From assembly GCA_050084985.1 (NCBI GenBank), contig JBITNC010000001.1, forward strand, positions 181,474,001 through 181,538,000: a DNA stretch of 64,000 bases, in the 5' to 3' direction. The translations under genes were made by a program, and so were the position numbers. Source of the stretch: Nageia nagi (taxonomy: Eukaryota; Pinophyta). Below are positions 45,700 to 58,740 of the stretch, one piece after another. Below the pieces are notes generated by a model that had not been told where the DNA came from, made no database searches, and saw nothing but the letters and a program-made list of their open reading frames with translations. The stretch's first letter is position 1, and each line of letters opens with the position of its first letter.

Positions 45700-47533
45700 G
45701 AGATATGTTTCCTCTTTATCTTTCCTTCTCCATACCTTCTTATGCTTGGGTATTGATCTATCTTTTCTAGCATGCCATCTATATCCTCTTGGTGATTTTC
45801 CTTGGTTCATTCTTTGACCTTTGTATTATCTTCTCTCTTCTCTCTACTTCCTTTTCTAAGGTTGATTTTGCTACATTATAGAAATATTATGGTTGCTTAT
45901 TTCTTATCTAGGAGAATTGATAAATCCATTTCTATTATTGTTGGCATGGTGAAAGTTTGCAGTGTACTTTGTTAAGGGGATGAATGCTTATTGATGTTTA
46001 TGGTTTGTTATTCTAGCATTCAACCTAAAATTTGCAATCTTATGCCCAAATTTATTGCACCTATAATAGTGGCCAAGGAAAGTTTTTCCATAACTAGGAT
46101 ATGATTCATGAGGCCTATTTTGTTGCTAAAAATAATGGCCTATTGATCTTCCTTGTGGTTTACTTACTTCATTCCTAGTAGCCTTATAATTTACTTTACA
46201 TATAGCAACCTTGTGACCATATTGATTACAGTTATAGCAATATCCATAAAAAGTATTATCATACATAGGATAAGAGAATTGTAACCTCTTTTGTTGGGGT
46301 TGATTAGCTAAATATTTTCTTTATGATTGTGTCCAACATCCTTGTTGGTGTTGATGAGTTGTAGTTCTTCTTTGATTATCCTTATGATTACTTCTTCTTT
46401 GATGCAATGTTGTTTTCCTTTCTTGATTTGGTCTTCCATTCTTCAACTAACTATTTACATACTTGTGTTTAGACTTATTCTATTAAGATTTGGAGCTTGA
46501 GGGTTGTTCATTTTCATAGCCATGACCAGATCTGTCATTTGGGTCTCTTTGGGTCTTCTTCATCTCATCCAATATTTTTGAAATCTTTTCAAACTTTGAT
46601 TAAATATTCATCTTTTTATTTATTTCTTCAAGTTTCACTTTCAACAAGAAAACTTCCTCTTTTAATTTACAACAAGATTCATTTATTTCATTGATTTGAG
46701 ACTTGAGAACTTCTTTAGCTCTTTTGTATTCTTCCACTTGTGTCTTCAAATCAATAATGCTCTTATTGATTATTTTATTAGATTTGTGGCATGTAACACA
46801 CTTCACATTACTTGGAAATATGAGAATTTCTTCAATACTTTTATCCTCTTCAACTTGCACTTTGAGCTCTCTAATAATTGCATTTTCCCTTTTCAAATAG
46901 AGAATTTCTTCATTAGCCTTGATACAAAATTTAGAATTTTCATCAACCTATAATTTTAGCATTTATTTTATTATATTGGCCTTTATAGTCTATAGGAATA
47001 AATTCTTCTTACTTTTATCAAATTCTTCTATGAATTTTCTTAAAGAAATATTCTCCTCTTTTAGTTTGTAGTAGTCAACATCTTGTTTGTTGATCTCAGT
47101 ATTTAGATGTGAATCTACTTAAAGAATGTTTTCCTCTAATTTCTTCTTTAATAACACAACTTTATCTTCAAATTTTTGGATGGTATTATTTCTTTTTCCA
47201 ATATTTAATTTGAGCAAGTTAATGACTTTATCTAACTTGAAATTTTGTATGCACAGTTATTCAATGTTCTCATAGTCCTTTATTTCTTACAATTTTTAAC
47301 TCTTATACTTGATCTCCATATGCATTAAACTTTTTGGATAGTCTCATATTATTTCTTCTTTTAGAATCCAATTCTTCAAGGGAAGCTATGATATCTACTT
47401 CAATGTCAACTACAACTTCTATCTCTTCATCTTTAGACTTTTTTGAGATTTTAGAATTCCTATCTTTCTCTTCTAAAGTAGATGCCTCACTTAAGTCTCA
47501 TTTATTTTTGTCTTCTTTCACCTTTGGAGCCAT
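45700..47533 (-). pseudogene. Element D gag C-terminal protein (coiled coil plus zinc knuckles)
   Basis: Starts at ATG 47,533 (MAPKVKEDKNK), only about 130 bp from the PBS. It runs through acidic and coiled-coil stretches (IASLEELDSKRRNN; 46,600-46,896: LKTQVEEYKRAKEVLKSQI). A CCHC knuckle CYNCNQYGHKVAIC is at 46,198-46,239. A second, degraded one (YRCNKFGHKIANF) is near 46,031-46,075. This is the C-terminal half of the gag known from Ty1/copia elements. The N-terminal capsid part (UBN2-type) is missing, as are all pol domains. Several stops and frame changes. Confidence 0.7.
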
Positions 47534-47666
47534 GGATAACACTTTTTTATATAGATTATTTAGGTTGTACCTTAGCTACTTGATGGGATTTCCTTAATCC
47601 TTTTCTTTTTCCCATTATCACTAATTCAAGATCTCCCTAAGCTAGTTAAGCTCATCTTTCAAGGAT

Positions 47667-47681
47667 CTGGCTCTAACACCA
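47667..47681 (-). other. Element D primer binding site
   Basis: Minus strand TGGTGTTAGAGCCAG, two bases inside the LTR end. It is two changes away from the start of the canonical initiator tRNA-Met PBS TGGTATCAGAGC used by plant copia elements. Confidence 0.8.
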
Positions 47682-47683
47682 AC

Positions 47684-50188
47684 TGTTAGTCACACAATGA
47701 CATTGCAAGGAGGGAGTGAATCAATGTCTTAAACTTTAAAAATTCAAACCTAGAGTACTTGAGGATATAATAAGGATCACCATTCTAGCTATCCCTAAAT
47801 ATGATTTCTTGGATCATGGTCCAAATCCAACCATTGTAAAGCATCAAATTTACACTAAGTTTACTAGCACCAATTGGAAGGAGCACCAACCCCTATTATC
47901 TATTAGTTATAATAGAGAGGATCATCAACCCCTAAGTTCTCCAGAACCAACTACAAGGATCAGTAATCCCTAAATTCTATAACACCAACTGTAAGGAGCA
48001 CCAACCCCTCTTACCAAGCACTAACTTAGAATTCAAACCTTGATTAAAAATTTGACATAAAAATAACTTCTCTATTCATGAATCCTTCTATGATCTTTAG
48101 CTCATCAAAATTCATCACCCAACTATCTCTGCAAGAAATATACAATAAATCTTCATAGTCACTATTCTACCCTCATTGCCAATCTTTTGTAGTTTATTTA
48201 CCAATGGTAGTTTCCTCATTCACTCTCACCTCAACACCATGAAACTCTTATGATTTTCAATAATACAACTACAATATATATGAATATCTTCACATTTTCT
48301 CTCTACTTCTTAATGATAACATAGATATTCTATTCACCACTCACATATATCTCTCTACACCATTTCACTTACTATGCTCTCTTCTTTTCTTCTCTTCCTC
48401 AATCTTCTCTCTATGTCTATTGTTTATTTCTTTTCTTCCTCTCTTTATTGCTACTTCACACTCACTTTCATTTTTTACAATACTCTCTTATGCCACTTCA
48501 TATAAATTGCTCTATACTCTACCTATGCAATACTTTTCATCACTATCTAATTATTATTATCATTACACAAAAACATCTATCTTTTTCATTTATCATAGAT
48601 AGACATGCAATTGTTCATCTTCACCTACTTTCCATTGAGATATGTAATTGCTCCTGCATTTTATGATGTATTAATCTACTTTTTTATTTATATTTGTAAT
48701 TGTTCATTCATTTTCATCTACTCTACATTGAGATCTATAATAATTCCTACATTTAAGAGGTATGGACTATCACTTTCTTTAGTACATTCAATCCATTTTA
48801 GCAGTTGGTGGTTTACCAACTTCTCTACAATCATTAATTGCTCCTATCTATATTTTTAGCATTGAACACTATAAGTGTAAAGGAAGATGTATCCATTCAA
48901 ACTTGAGATTAAACTTATGTTTCCATGTGGAAAAGAGTTGAAGTCCACACATGGATAGAGTCTTGGGGGTTGTTCACTATTGATTAAGTGGACCCAAGTG
49001 TTCCTCTCTTCTTACAATTTTTACTTGACCCTAGCGGATCTTGTTATATATTGGTGGGTATAGTTCAAACCTAATATGCTTATTACCCATCAATTTCCTT
49101 TTAAAAGTATGATATCATTGCTCAAAATTGGTGGTGTTTATTAAATATACTCTTACAATCTTCATTTATCCTTAGTGGGTCTTGTTACACCTCTAATTTC
49201 TCCTAAAAAATATGATATCATCACTTAAAAATGGTAGGATTTGTTTAATATAGAGTTATGAACATGTACTATTGTGAAGCCTTATCAAGATCACCTACTA
49301 ACTAGGCCATCTAGAGCCTATTGATGAAGTTGTTATAATGCCCATTGATGAATATGCCTTAACACCCATTGATTTTTATCAAAATTATGTTATCATTATC
49401 AAATTTTCATGGGTCCTACTTCACTTGACTCTTTTGATAACCAACATCAACCATTGCATGACTTAACTTACATCAAGTTCAACAAGGCCTAGAAATAGTA
49501 CCCAAAATTACAACAAGGCCCACAAAATAACTTAGATGAATATATAGTCACTATACAAGACTTCCTAAGAAAGACTTAGAAATTTTATGAAATGGACAAT
49601 CTTTAGCCTATGATTTACACATATATCCTAGACATGACTCAATTACTTAGCATAAACAATGCCTTCTTAATAACAAAATGGTAGTTGACTATGACCCAAG
49701 AATTACTTATATACTATAGTACCAAGAAATAAGACCTGGACTATAAGAGATACAAAATAAGGCACAAATTGACTTATGTACTATATCTTGACTCTCAATA
49801 AGGCTTAGACTAATTGCTCCAAAATCCATAAGAGGTTTCATGTCACTTTTTTATCACCCCAACAATTGATCCCATCATGTTGACAATAATGATAACACTC
49901 TACCCATTCTTCTCAACATCTTCATGCTTATGCTATGCTCTTTAAAAATAATTATCTTCATGCTTCTTATTGTGCCATGAAACTAGGTTATCACTAAGAT
50001 ATAATGCTTCTCCACTTGTGCTCTTCCTAACTCTAATTACACTTCACCATTGACAATTTTGTTCACCTTTGTTAGAATAATCTTATTCACCTTTAGCATT
50101 ATGGGATAGTGAGTTATGGATAGCAATGGTAACATCTCAATGGTAGCAACCTAGATCATTAGTCACTTTAACAATAATGACAACATCA
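47684..50188 (-). repeat. Element D 5' LTR
   Basis: TGTTAGTCACACAATGAC to GACAACATCA, about 2.5 kb. It pairs with the split copy to the left and has the 40-bp tandem array at 47,868-48,012. Confidence 0.8.
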
Positions 50189-50199
50189 TAGGCCAAAAC

Positions 50200-50530
50200 A
50201 AACATAAATATATATAAAATAATAAGTACACCATATGATATAAAATGATATAAATGAAACAACCTATATTCATGATCAAGTGCACCATATGATATAAAAT
50301 GATCAAAATGCACTAACATATGATATTAAATGATCTAGTTACATCACATTGGTATGAAATGATGCTACTTTGACATATGATATAAAATAATAGGTGCATG
50401 ATATGATATGAAATGATATAAATACACCATATAGTTTGAAACAATGCAACTATACCATATGATATGAAATATACATTAACATATAATATGAAATTGATCT
50501 AGGTACACCATACGATCAAAAATGACATAG
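50200..50530. repeat. Minisatellite, core CACCATATGATATGAAATGAT
   Basis: About ten imperfect copies, 25-35 bp apart, all keeping CATATGATAT(A/G)AAATGAT. Further copies lie at 51,195-51,275, separated by about 660 bp of unrelated DNA. Confidence 0.75.
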
Positions 50531-51279
50531 TTGGCAAAAGTATGCTTATAATACTTAGCAATTGTTCAACTTCAATATTTAAATGTTATGTTATCTTACC
50601 TCAATAAGATATATTTTCCCTAGGATAACCTATTCAAAAAATCATGAATTATGCTTAAATGATTTTAAAATGCTCTCTAGTTTTGATTATTTCTCAATTG
50701 ATTCAACTATGCTCTATGGTATTACTACCATAATATTTTGATTTACAAGTACCAAGTATAAATATCACACCATGCATCTTATGAAATAAATATCAAGCCT
50801 TATGTATTATTTCACATTTTGCATATATACCTATTAGGGTAGTCAAAACCACAATATTCAAGTCAAAACCATTTTAAACTACTCTTTGATAGATGTCCAT
50901 ACCTTCTTCTAGAGATCATATTTTGCAGACATGTATATGGGCCTTGATTATTGTTACACACTTTGCATACATGTCTATCCAAGCATTCAAAACCATAACA
51001 TTTGATTTACAAAGCACCAAGTAGGTACATCCAAATACCCAATTCAAGGTTTATGGATATTTTGGTATCTGAGCTTAATCAAAGTGAGCCAAATTATGAT
51101 GTTGACCATTGACTATCAAAGGATAGACCAATAGAATTGATCAATCACTTTTTATATATATTCAAAAGATGAAATATAAAGACATGTTCATAATTAATTC
51201 CACCATATGACCTATAAAATGATCCAAATGCACCAACATATGATATGAAATGATGTAATTACATCATATTAATCTTAAA

Positions 51280-54240
51280 TGATGTTATAGTAGACACATC
51301 CACACACCTAAGAAGCACTTTTTGAAAAAATTGAAATAGAATATAAAATTGATATACATGTATACAAAATATGGAAGATACATGATGCAAACATAGTATA
51401 ATGGACTATAGTATGGAAGATATATGATGTAGACACAGTTTCATATCATATATCATAATTTATTTGTATTGTATTTTCAATATAGGATAAGAAATGAAGG
51501 AACCCACAACATGTTCCATTATTTTTAACTCATCATTCTATATATACAATAAGATATCCACTTGGGAACCATATATTTTTTTCTATGTTTGGCTAAGTAT
51601 TACAGGCCAGGAAAAGAAGAAGCCCACAACATATTCCATTATTTTTGGGAACTTGAAATGTTTTCATCATTTTGAGTTTTTTGATTTGAGTGTTTAGAGG
51701 AAAGGGCCACATTTAGATAATTTCATATCATATTCATAGTGCACTTAGCATTTGTGTATTGGCAAGACCAAAGAGATGAGACTAGACCAGATGAGGGGAG
51801 ATGTGGTGAGACTAGAAAAGATGAGGTAATACAAGGGGATACATTGTATAAAGTATTGTTTTTCATCCTATATGCCTATTTATATAGGGAAAAATCATTT
51901 CATGTCATATATTACAATTGCAATTTCCTCATCATATTATAAAATCTATAGTTTTAATATGTAATTTAAGCATCCACATTAGTTGTGTGGTAACATTATG
52001 AACAATATTGAAGTATAACAATGGTATATAATTTGAGAGATTATAAATTTAGCTATCCTTGAATTTTATAATTCATGATGTTTTGTACAAGTTATATAGG
52101 AGAAAATACATCCAACCTTTATATGTTGTTTTGCTTATTGTGGAAAAAGCAACATAGTATATCAAATAGGATAATGCAGAAAGAATTGTTAATAGTTAGC
52201 ATCGATTAACAATTATATTTATACCATTATCATATTTATCATAGTGTTTTCTCACAAGTCAATACTTATAAACATGTCATTGTTGTTTATAATTTGCAAG
52301 TGCAAAGAGAGCACCAAGTATATCATTTTTCATAACTCGAAATGCATAGTAATTTTCCAAGTCCCAATGAATCATTATACATCATTATTATCTTAGATTA
52401 AGAGATTAGTATCAATATCAAATATAACCCAAATTATATTAATACAACATAAAAATATCTATAGTACCCTATTAGGTCATGATAGCTCCATGCCAAACCA
52501 TCACCATCATATTCTTGGCAAATGGTTATGAACCCCACTCAGCATCATTAGCCAAGCTTAAGGTGCTATTGTTACTTTAAACTACTTCTTATTTTTATGG
52601 ATCATTTATAAAAAGGTATCCAATACATACAATCTATTAAGGCTCTTATCTCCCTAATTTCAATAGAGACATTAATCAATATTAATTATCAACAAACACT
52701 AAACCAATAACTGATGCAAAAAGAATATGAGATCTCAGCTTATATGTTATTCAAATATTAGGGTCAAAACAAAGACTACCATATTTATTTTATTATCATT
52801 ATTCAAAAAGTATCAGTATGAAATATTACCTAAGGTTACCATAAGAAAAAAGGGGTAAAACTAATCATGATATGACATCCTAGTAAGCCCATTAGCTTAA
52901 ATTTCTATCATGATAACATGCATATTATTATTTTCCATGAATTTTGAATTACACTACTTCAACCATATAAGAGGAGAAATGGATTATCCTAGAAATGCAA
53001 TAAAAATATTTACATGAGATTAGCCATGCATATATATATATATACACATTATATTTTAACCCTTAAATTAATATATTTAAAGTTACTTTGGGATTCTTGA
53101 AATTTGAAGACCTCCATTTTGATAAAGGGATTCCAAATAATAGTAAATAGTAGATTGTTCACCATTACCTATGAAAATCTTCTCATAATCATAAGGAAGA
53201 GGGGAAAATAACATAGGATCAAATTCAAGAAAGGTTTATACCCATTTCAAGGTAATTACTCAATAAACCCTTAGTCAAAGAGGTAGAATTTGGCCATTGT
53301 TACTAGTGATGGTATTAGCATAAACTAAGAAATAATAAAATCCCAAACTTTTACAACATATCCACCCTACATTCAAGTTTGAAATAATAAATTAAGGTAT
53401 AGAAAATATAAAATTATAACTTCAAAGGTGACGAAGAGGTGAACCACATAATCCTTAAAATGAAAGATGAATTTAGTATATTATAGATGAGGTGCCACAA
53501 CACCATTCTCCTAAAGAAATGATACCTCCAAAATTTGGCCCTAATAGTCCCCTTTCATTGTAAATGAAATATTATTTATATTCCCTATTGATGGTTTCCT
53601 TTGAAAGGATAAAAACATCACATAATTGATGCCCATTAACTAAAAATCTAGTTTCAATGCAATATTCTCAAATGGATAAGGTGAACACAATAGAGAACTA
53701 ACACTGATGGGGGCCTTAAATATTTGGAAGTACCTCCATACATCATTAAACCTCATGCTACAATATTTAAATGTTATTCAAATTAATAATGTTTTCTTGT
53801 GCTAAGGTAACTTAGTACCCTTCTTTAGTGTCCCCTTTACTTTCTCATCTCACCAATGCACAAAATCCCCCTCTCTCCAACCCCTCCTCCTTTTCTCTCA
53901 TCTCCTATCTCATCTTGATGATAAACCAAATTCCCTCTATTTTCAACCCATGTTCTCAAAAAAATTTAAATGAATCCTAAGTCCCCATTTGTGTCTTTTT
54001 TATTTTTTCTCATTTTCACTGAAGGGTAGTTTTTTTCCATCCTATAAATATTTCTAGGGTGGGTAAAAACCATCCCAATAAGATTGACACTTAATAAAAA
54101 ATAGAGGCAATTAAAATTATCATAATAATACCACCACAAAATTTCTACCCCTAAAGCCCTTTTTTTTATCAAGCGTTTAAATTTTTTTCACTTCTCTAAA
54201 CTTCTTTAGATTATGCAATTTCAATGCTTTTCATTTCATA
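51280..54240. other. No gene recognised
   Basis: AT-rich DNA with small purine-rich patches (51,765-51,840). Short ORFs here look random. Confidence 0.5.
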
Positions 54241-54242
54241 TC

Positions 54243-54400
54243 CAAAAAGTGGCAAAATGTAGATGCCTAAAAATGATTTATTACTTAATAAATAATTTTT
54301 TTATATTTATTTAAATATGAAAATAAATATTACATATATCAAAATAAATTTTATATTACAATGCAATTCCATGTTTATATTAAAAGCAATATCATTTATC
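54243..54400 (+). repeat. Possible LTR start with PPT
   Basis: AAAAAGTGGCAAAA at 54,244-54,257 followed by TGTAGATGCCTAAAAATG mirrors element C's PPT and LTR start (AAAAGGGGGTAAAA, TGTAGACACCTAAAAATG). The rest of the LTR does not align with C. A plus-strand relative seems likely; its right end was not found. Confidence 0.4.
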
Positions 54401-54699
54401 ATAGTTCATATTTTAAAGTATCTTGAATATTACATAGATTATATTATTATTATTATAAGTTGGATTTAACTCCTTTATATGTAATTGAAAGTTATAAATG
54501 GAGGAGTTGGAGGTTGAAATCCCTATCAGATCACTATTATAGGTGATTTTCCCATACATGATACTTTTGTTTATCTCTATATGCCATCTATTTGAGGATT
54601 TGTTATGCTCTGAGCTTTTAATACATACTATACTTTGCACATGATCTAATTTTTTAAGTTTTAAGGTATCAATGCTATAGATGTTACACACCACCTACA

Positions 54700-56560
54700 T
54701 CATGATACTTTATGAATAAGAGCTATAGATAAATGGATGATGAATATACATATTGCTAATTGAATATCTTCTTCGAGCTTATCCTTGATCCAATCTAGTC
54801 CTTTGTATATATTGCCATACCTTAAGGATTGCCTTATCATAATCAAATGCACACTTTTCATTTATTAATAATTATATTTGAATAAGTTTCATAGTTGGTA
54901 AACTTATTTGTATTTATATTATTAATTCCATAATTTAAATTTTAGGATCTAAAATTATGCTAAAGTATTTTGGGTATCATTGATCTATGATAGTTTTTCA
55001 TTAGATTGCTTTTGAAAGACTTTGATGGGTAATTTAGCTCATATATTGCATATATTATCATTACATTAGATTTTATCACTTTTTTTATCAATATTTATTG
55101 GTCATAACATCATAAATTATCATAAATATCTTATATCAAAGCATTTAGTCTAGTTTATCATATTCATACATGCATCTAGGCATTGTGAGCATATCTATTG
55201 CCTTGAATATTTATAAGGGGGTTTATAACTAGATCAAGAGGGTTCACACCCTACCTTGATACATATTATGATATAAAAGAGTAAGTATATTGAGATTCCC
55301 ATTTGACATTATTTATTTTGTAAGGCTTAGAAATTGTTACAAGCATCTTGACCAATACACATAAAGGACTATATCTCTTATCTTTGTACCATGTCAAATT
55401 CATCATATCACTTGGAAACATAAAATAATAATTTGATTTAATAGAATAGTTAATTTGAGTGGATTAACTTGTTCATTATGTGTGAGAAATTGGATATTAC
55501 ATTTTTCATGATCATGATGGGACCCTTTTTGGTACTTGATTCATTGATATCTTGAGAAGTTTTATAAACATATCTTGATTCTTTTATGCTATTTTACTGT
55601 AGCCCTTATTTTGGTTGTTTCAATGAGTTTGGGTTTCTTATTTTTATATTTTTAAATGGCACATAATGAAGGTTATTAGAGTCATTTTTTCAAATCTCAA
55701 AGGTTATATCCTTACAATTTCTTGATTAGCTTGCATTATTTTCATTAGCTATAGTTAGTAACTAGGTGAAAAAACTCCTCTATTAGGTTTTTATGTACTA
55801 TGTTTATATACTTATCACAATATTTTATCCTTGTATTTGAATTGTATCCTTGTCATAGGATTTTATCTTGTTATAGTATATTATTTCTTTAAGATTAATC
55901 TTTAAAAAACTTTCTAGATGTAACTATGATTGGAAATTCAATTGCTAATTGGGTGCCTAATTTGCATTGACTAGTCAAACTTATATTATTTGATCAATAA
56001 ATAGAGTTGTAAAATAAATTTTATCTTATAAATCATATGATCAATTCCTTATTTTCTCTTTATGATCATTAGGATTTCTTTGTTTAATTTGAATGAGTAA
56101 ATCTTTTCAATTTTGGGAGGGAGTGCCTTATATTGTTGAAGGGAAAACTTACATCATCATTTAGTTATACTTTCATTTTGATTTTAGTATCATATATAAT
56201 ATCATAATAATAGGCTTATATTGGGGCATGTGGAATTCATACCCACAACCTTTACTACACTTTGACTTCACTCCCAAGGTAAGATACTTGTCTTTACCTT
56301 TTAAACATTCCATACCCTATGATTCAGCCTTGAACATTTTTACAATTATCTAGAATAATTTTAGGGAAAACTACATAAGAGGATAAATTATTTAAAATTA
56401 ATTATTACTAAAAATATAAATCTAAAATTGAAAAATAAGTGATTAGATAAGGCTAGATAACCATTTATATCTCTCATTATTGTTATTAATAATTTAGGAT
56501 TGTTATTTGTAGTTGAAATATCAATGAAGGAAAATATAATTAAAAGGTATAAAATAATAA
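54700..56560. other. No gene recognised
   Basis: AT-rich DNA. No LINE endonuclease domain was seen here, so the LINE downstream seems to start abruptly. Confidence 0.5.
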
Positions 56561-56589
56561 TAAAATATATTTAGGGGAAGGTTATATTT

Positions 56590-58740
56590 TTCTAAATGAA
56601 ATGAGGCATTGATTAATTCTTTACATTGATTCCAAAAGCATAGGAGGCAAAGGACTTCAAGGTATTCATTTCCATTATGTAATATAGTGTGAAAAAATTA
56701 TCATGAAGACTATGGCTAAAAGAATGAAACCTTTAATGAATCTTGTAATTTCTAAAGAATGGAATAGGTTTGTAGGAGGAAGAAAAATTAAATATGGTAT
56801 TATTCAAATGCATGAATTCATGAATTCTTGCACTCATGCCATAAGAAAAATGAAGCAACCATAATATGCAAGCTTATCAATGAAAAAGGCTATGATGGGG
56901 TGAACTGGGACTTTCCAGATAAAATAATGGGGAGATTTTATTTTAATGATAAATTAATGGGTGAAAGAGTGCATAAATACTCCTAAATTCTTGCTTATGA
57001 TAAATGGAGAATCGATAGGTTTTTTTGGCTCACAAATGGGTTTGAGATAAGGAGATCCTATCTCACCTTACCTATTCATTCTCATGGCATAGGCACTACA
57101 TAGGGCTATTAGCAAAGCAAAAGAAGAGTAAAAGATAAAAGTAAGAACCATAGTAACCAAGTGTTAGATTGTAACTCACCATCAATTTGTAGATGATATT
57201 ATACTCATTGGTAAACCAAAAGTAAATGAAGTAAGATAATATAAAAAGATCATCTCGATGTATAAAAATGCTTCTCCCCAAAGGATCAATTATTGGAAAA
57301 TAAATTCATTCTTAATGAATACAATAGAAAGGAGAAATAAGAAAATTATATATTTATGGGGCTATAAGGAAGGTAAAATACCAAAAAGATACTTAGGGAA
57401 TCCACTTTTTGTAGGAAGAATAAAAGCATAATTTCAAAATGAATTGATTTAGATAATAAGGAATGTATTAGTTGGATGGAAGGAAATAGTACTAAGTTAT
57501 GTAGGTAAGCTTATCTTGGTTAAAAGTAATCCATAGAACATCCCAATTTATAGCTCTTTGGTCTTTAAAATTCCTACTATAATATGTAAAAAGATAAATT
57601 AACTATGCAATAGATTCCTTTGGAATGGGTTAGTAGATAAGAAGAAAATTGCTTTGGTAGTATGGAATAAAATAAGTTCAAAATAAGAAAAATGAGGGTT
57701 ATTATTGAAGAATATTCTCTACATTAGTTAATATTTGAGATGTAAACAAATTTGGAGACTAGCAGTGGAAAAAGGAAGGAATGGATTATAATTTGTTAAG
57801 CTTAATATATACAAGGGAAAAATACCATCCTCAAAATTGATAATCCTTCTTATTAGTCATTCTTTTGGAATGGATTCATGAGCATAAGACATATTATCAC
57901 AAAATATATAAAATGGTAACTAAGCATAGGGAAGGAAATATATATATGGGAAGATGTCTGGTTCAAAAAGAGACTTCTTTAGGTCTACAAGAAATTCAAT
58001 AGAGGAATCCAATGGCTAAAATAAAAGTAAGGGGATATAGTAGAATAATTCTATGATGAAAATGAAACAAAGTGAAGGATTGATAAACCAATCACCTCAG
58101 ATATTAAATTCCAAATAGAAGGTTTGGAAAGGAAACTTAACTTAACAAAAGTAGCACCTAACAATAATCTAGATAAGCCCAACTAGACCTTAAATAAAAA
58201 TAGGAAATACAAGATTACATAAGTGGTTGATATTCTTAGTGAAAACCCACTAATTAGCTCTAAGGTAATATAGAAAAAGGTTTAGATGTATGGTATGATC
58301 CCTAAACTTTCCTTTTTCCTATAGGTCCTAGCTCATACAAAGCTCCAAAAACTAGATAATCTTAAGAAAAGGGGCTTTCAAATTCCCAATAGTGCTACCT
58401 ATATAGCAATGAGGAGGAAATCATAGCAAATTTATTCTTATTCCATGATTAGGAAAGTGTGTAAAAAAATATTAGTATGAGTGGACCTAGCCAACCTCCA
58501 CCAGTAATGTATCAAATAGTGGGATGCTCTAGACAAGAATAAGAATAATAAGGTGATCTAGAATATAATTGTAGCCCATGTCTTTTGGAAAATATGGAAG
58601 GAAATAAATATGAGTATATTTAAAGGAAAAAATATAACAAAATAGGTTCTTATAACTATACAAATTAAATATGAAGAATATATTAGAGAAATGAAAAGAA
58701 ATAAGGAGGAGGTCACATCAAAAAGATAATTATATGACTT
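56590..58740 (+). pseudogene. 5'-truncated plant LINE ORF2 (reverse transcriptase)
   Basis: In order: a PISLCNI-like stretch and AKRMKPLMNLVISKEWNRFVGG (56,690-56,790), KGYDGVNWDF (56,888), MINGESIGFFGSQMGLR*GDPISPYLFILMA (57,000-57,095) and the catalytic FVDD in QFVDDIILIG (57,187). Then follow IPKRYLGNPLFVGRI and SYVGKLILVKSN (57,380-57,530), IYIWEDVWF (57,940) and the C-terminal VFWKIWKEINMSIFKG (58,587-58,630). These are L1-type plant LINE landmarks. Several frameshifts and CAA>TAA/CAG>TAG stops. Endonuclease and ORF1 are absent upstream, as usual for incomplete reverse transcription. Confidence 0.88.

Larger units (their letters stand above)
25076..50188 (-). mobile_element. Element D: Ty1/copia-type, gag-only, long LTRs (contains element C)
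   Basis: Two direct repeats start TGTTAGTCACACAATGAC and end near CAACACCA or CAACATCA: copy 1 is 25,076-25,920 plus 43,708-45,540 (split by element C), copy 2 is 47,684-50,188. A PBS for initiator tRNA-Met sits just inside copy 2 on the minus strand. The 2.1-kb internal region encodes only the C-terminal part of a copia gag. There is no protease, integrase or RT, so it would depend on another element's enzymes. A clear target duplication and PPT were not found. Confidence 0.75.

Noticed and set aside
50137-50319. Minus-strand 60-codon ORF
   Set aside because: It spans the LTR end of D and the minisatellite.
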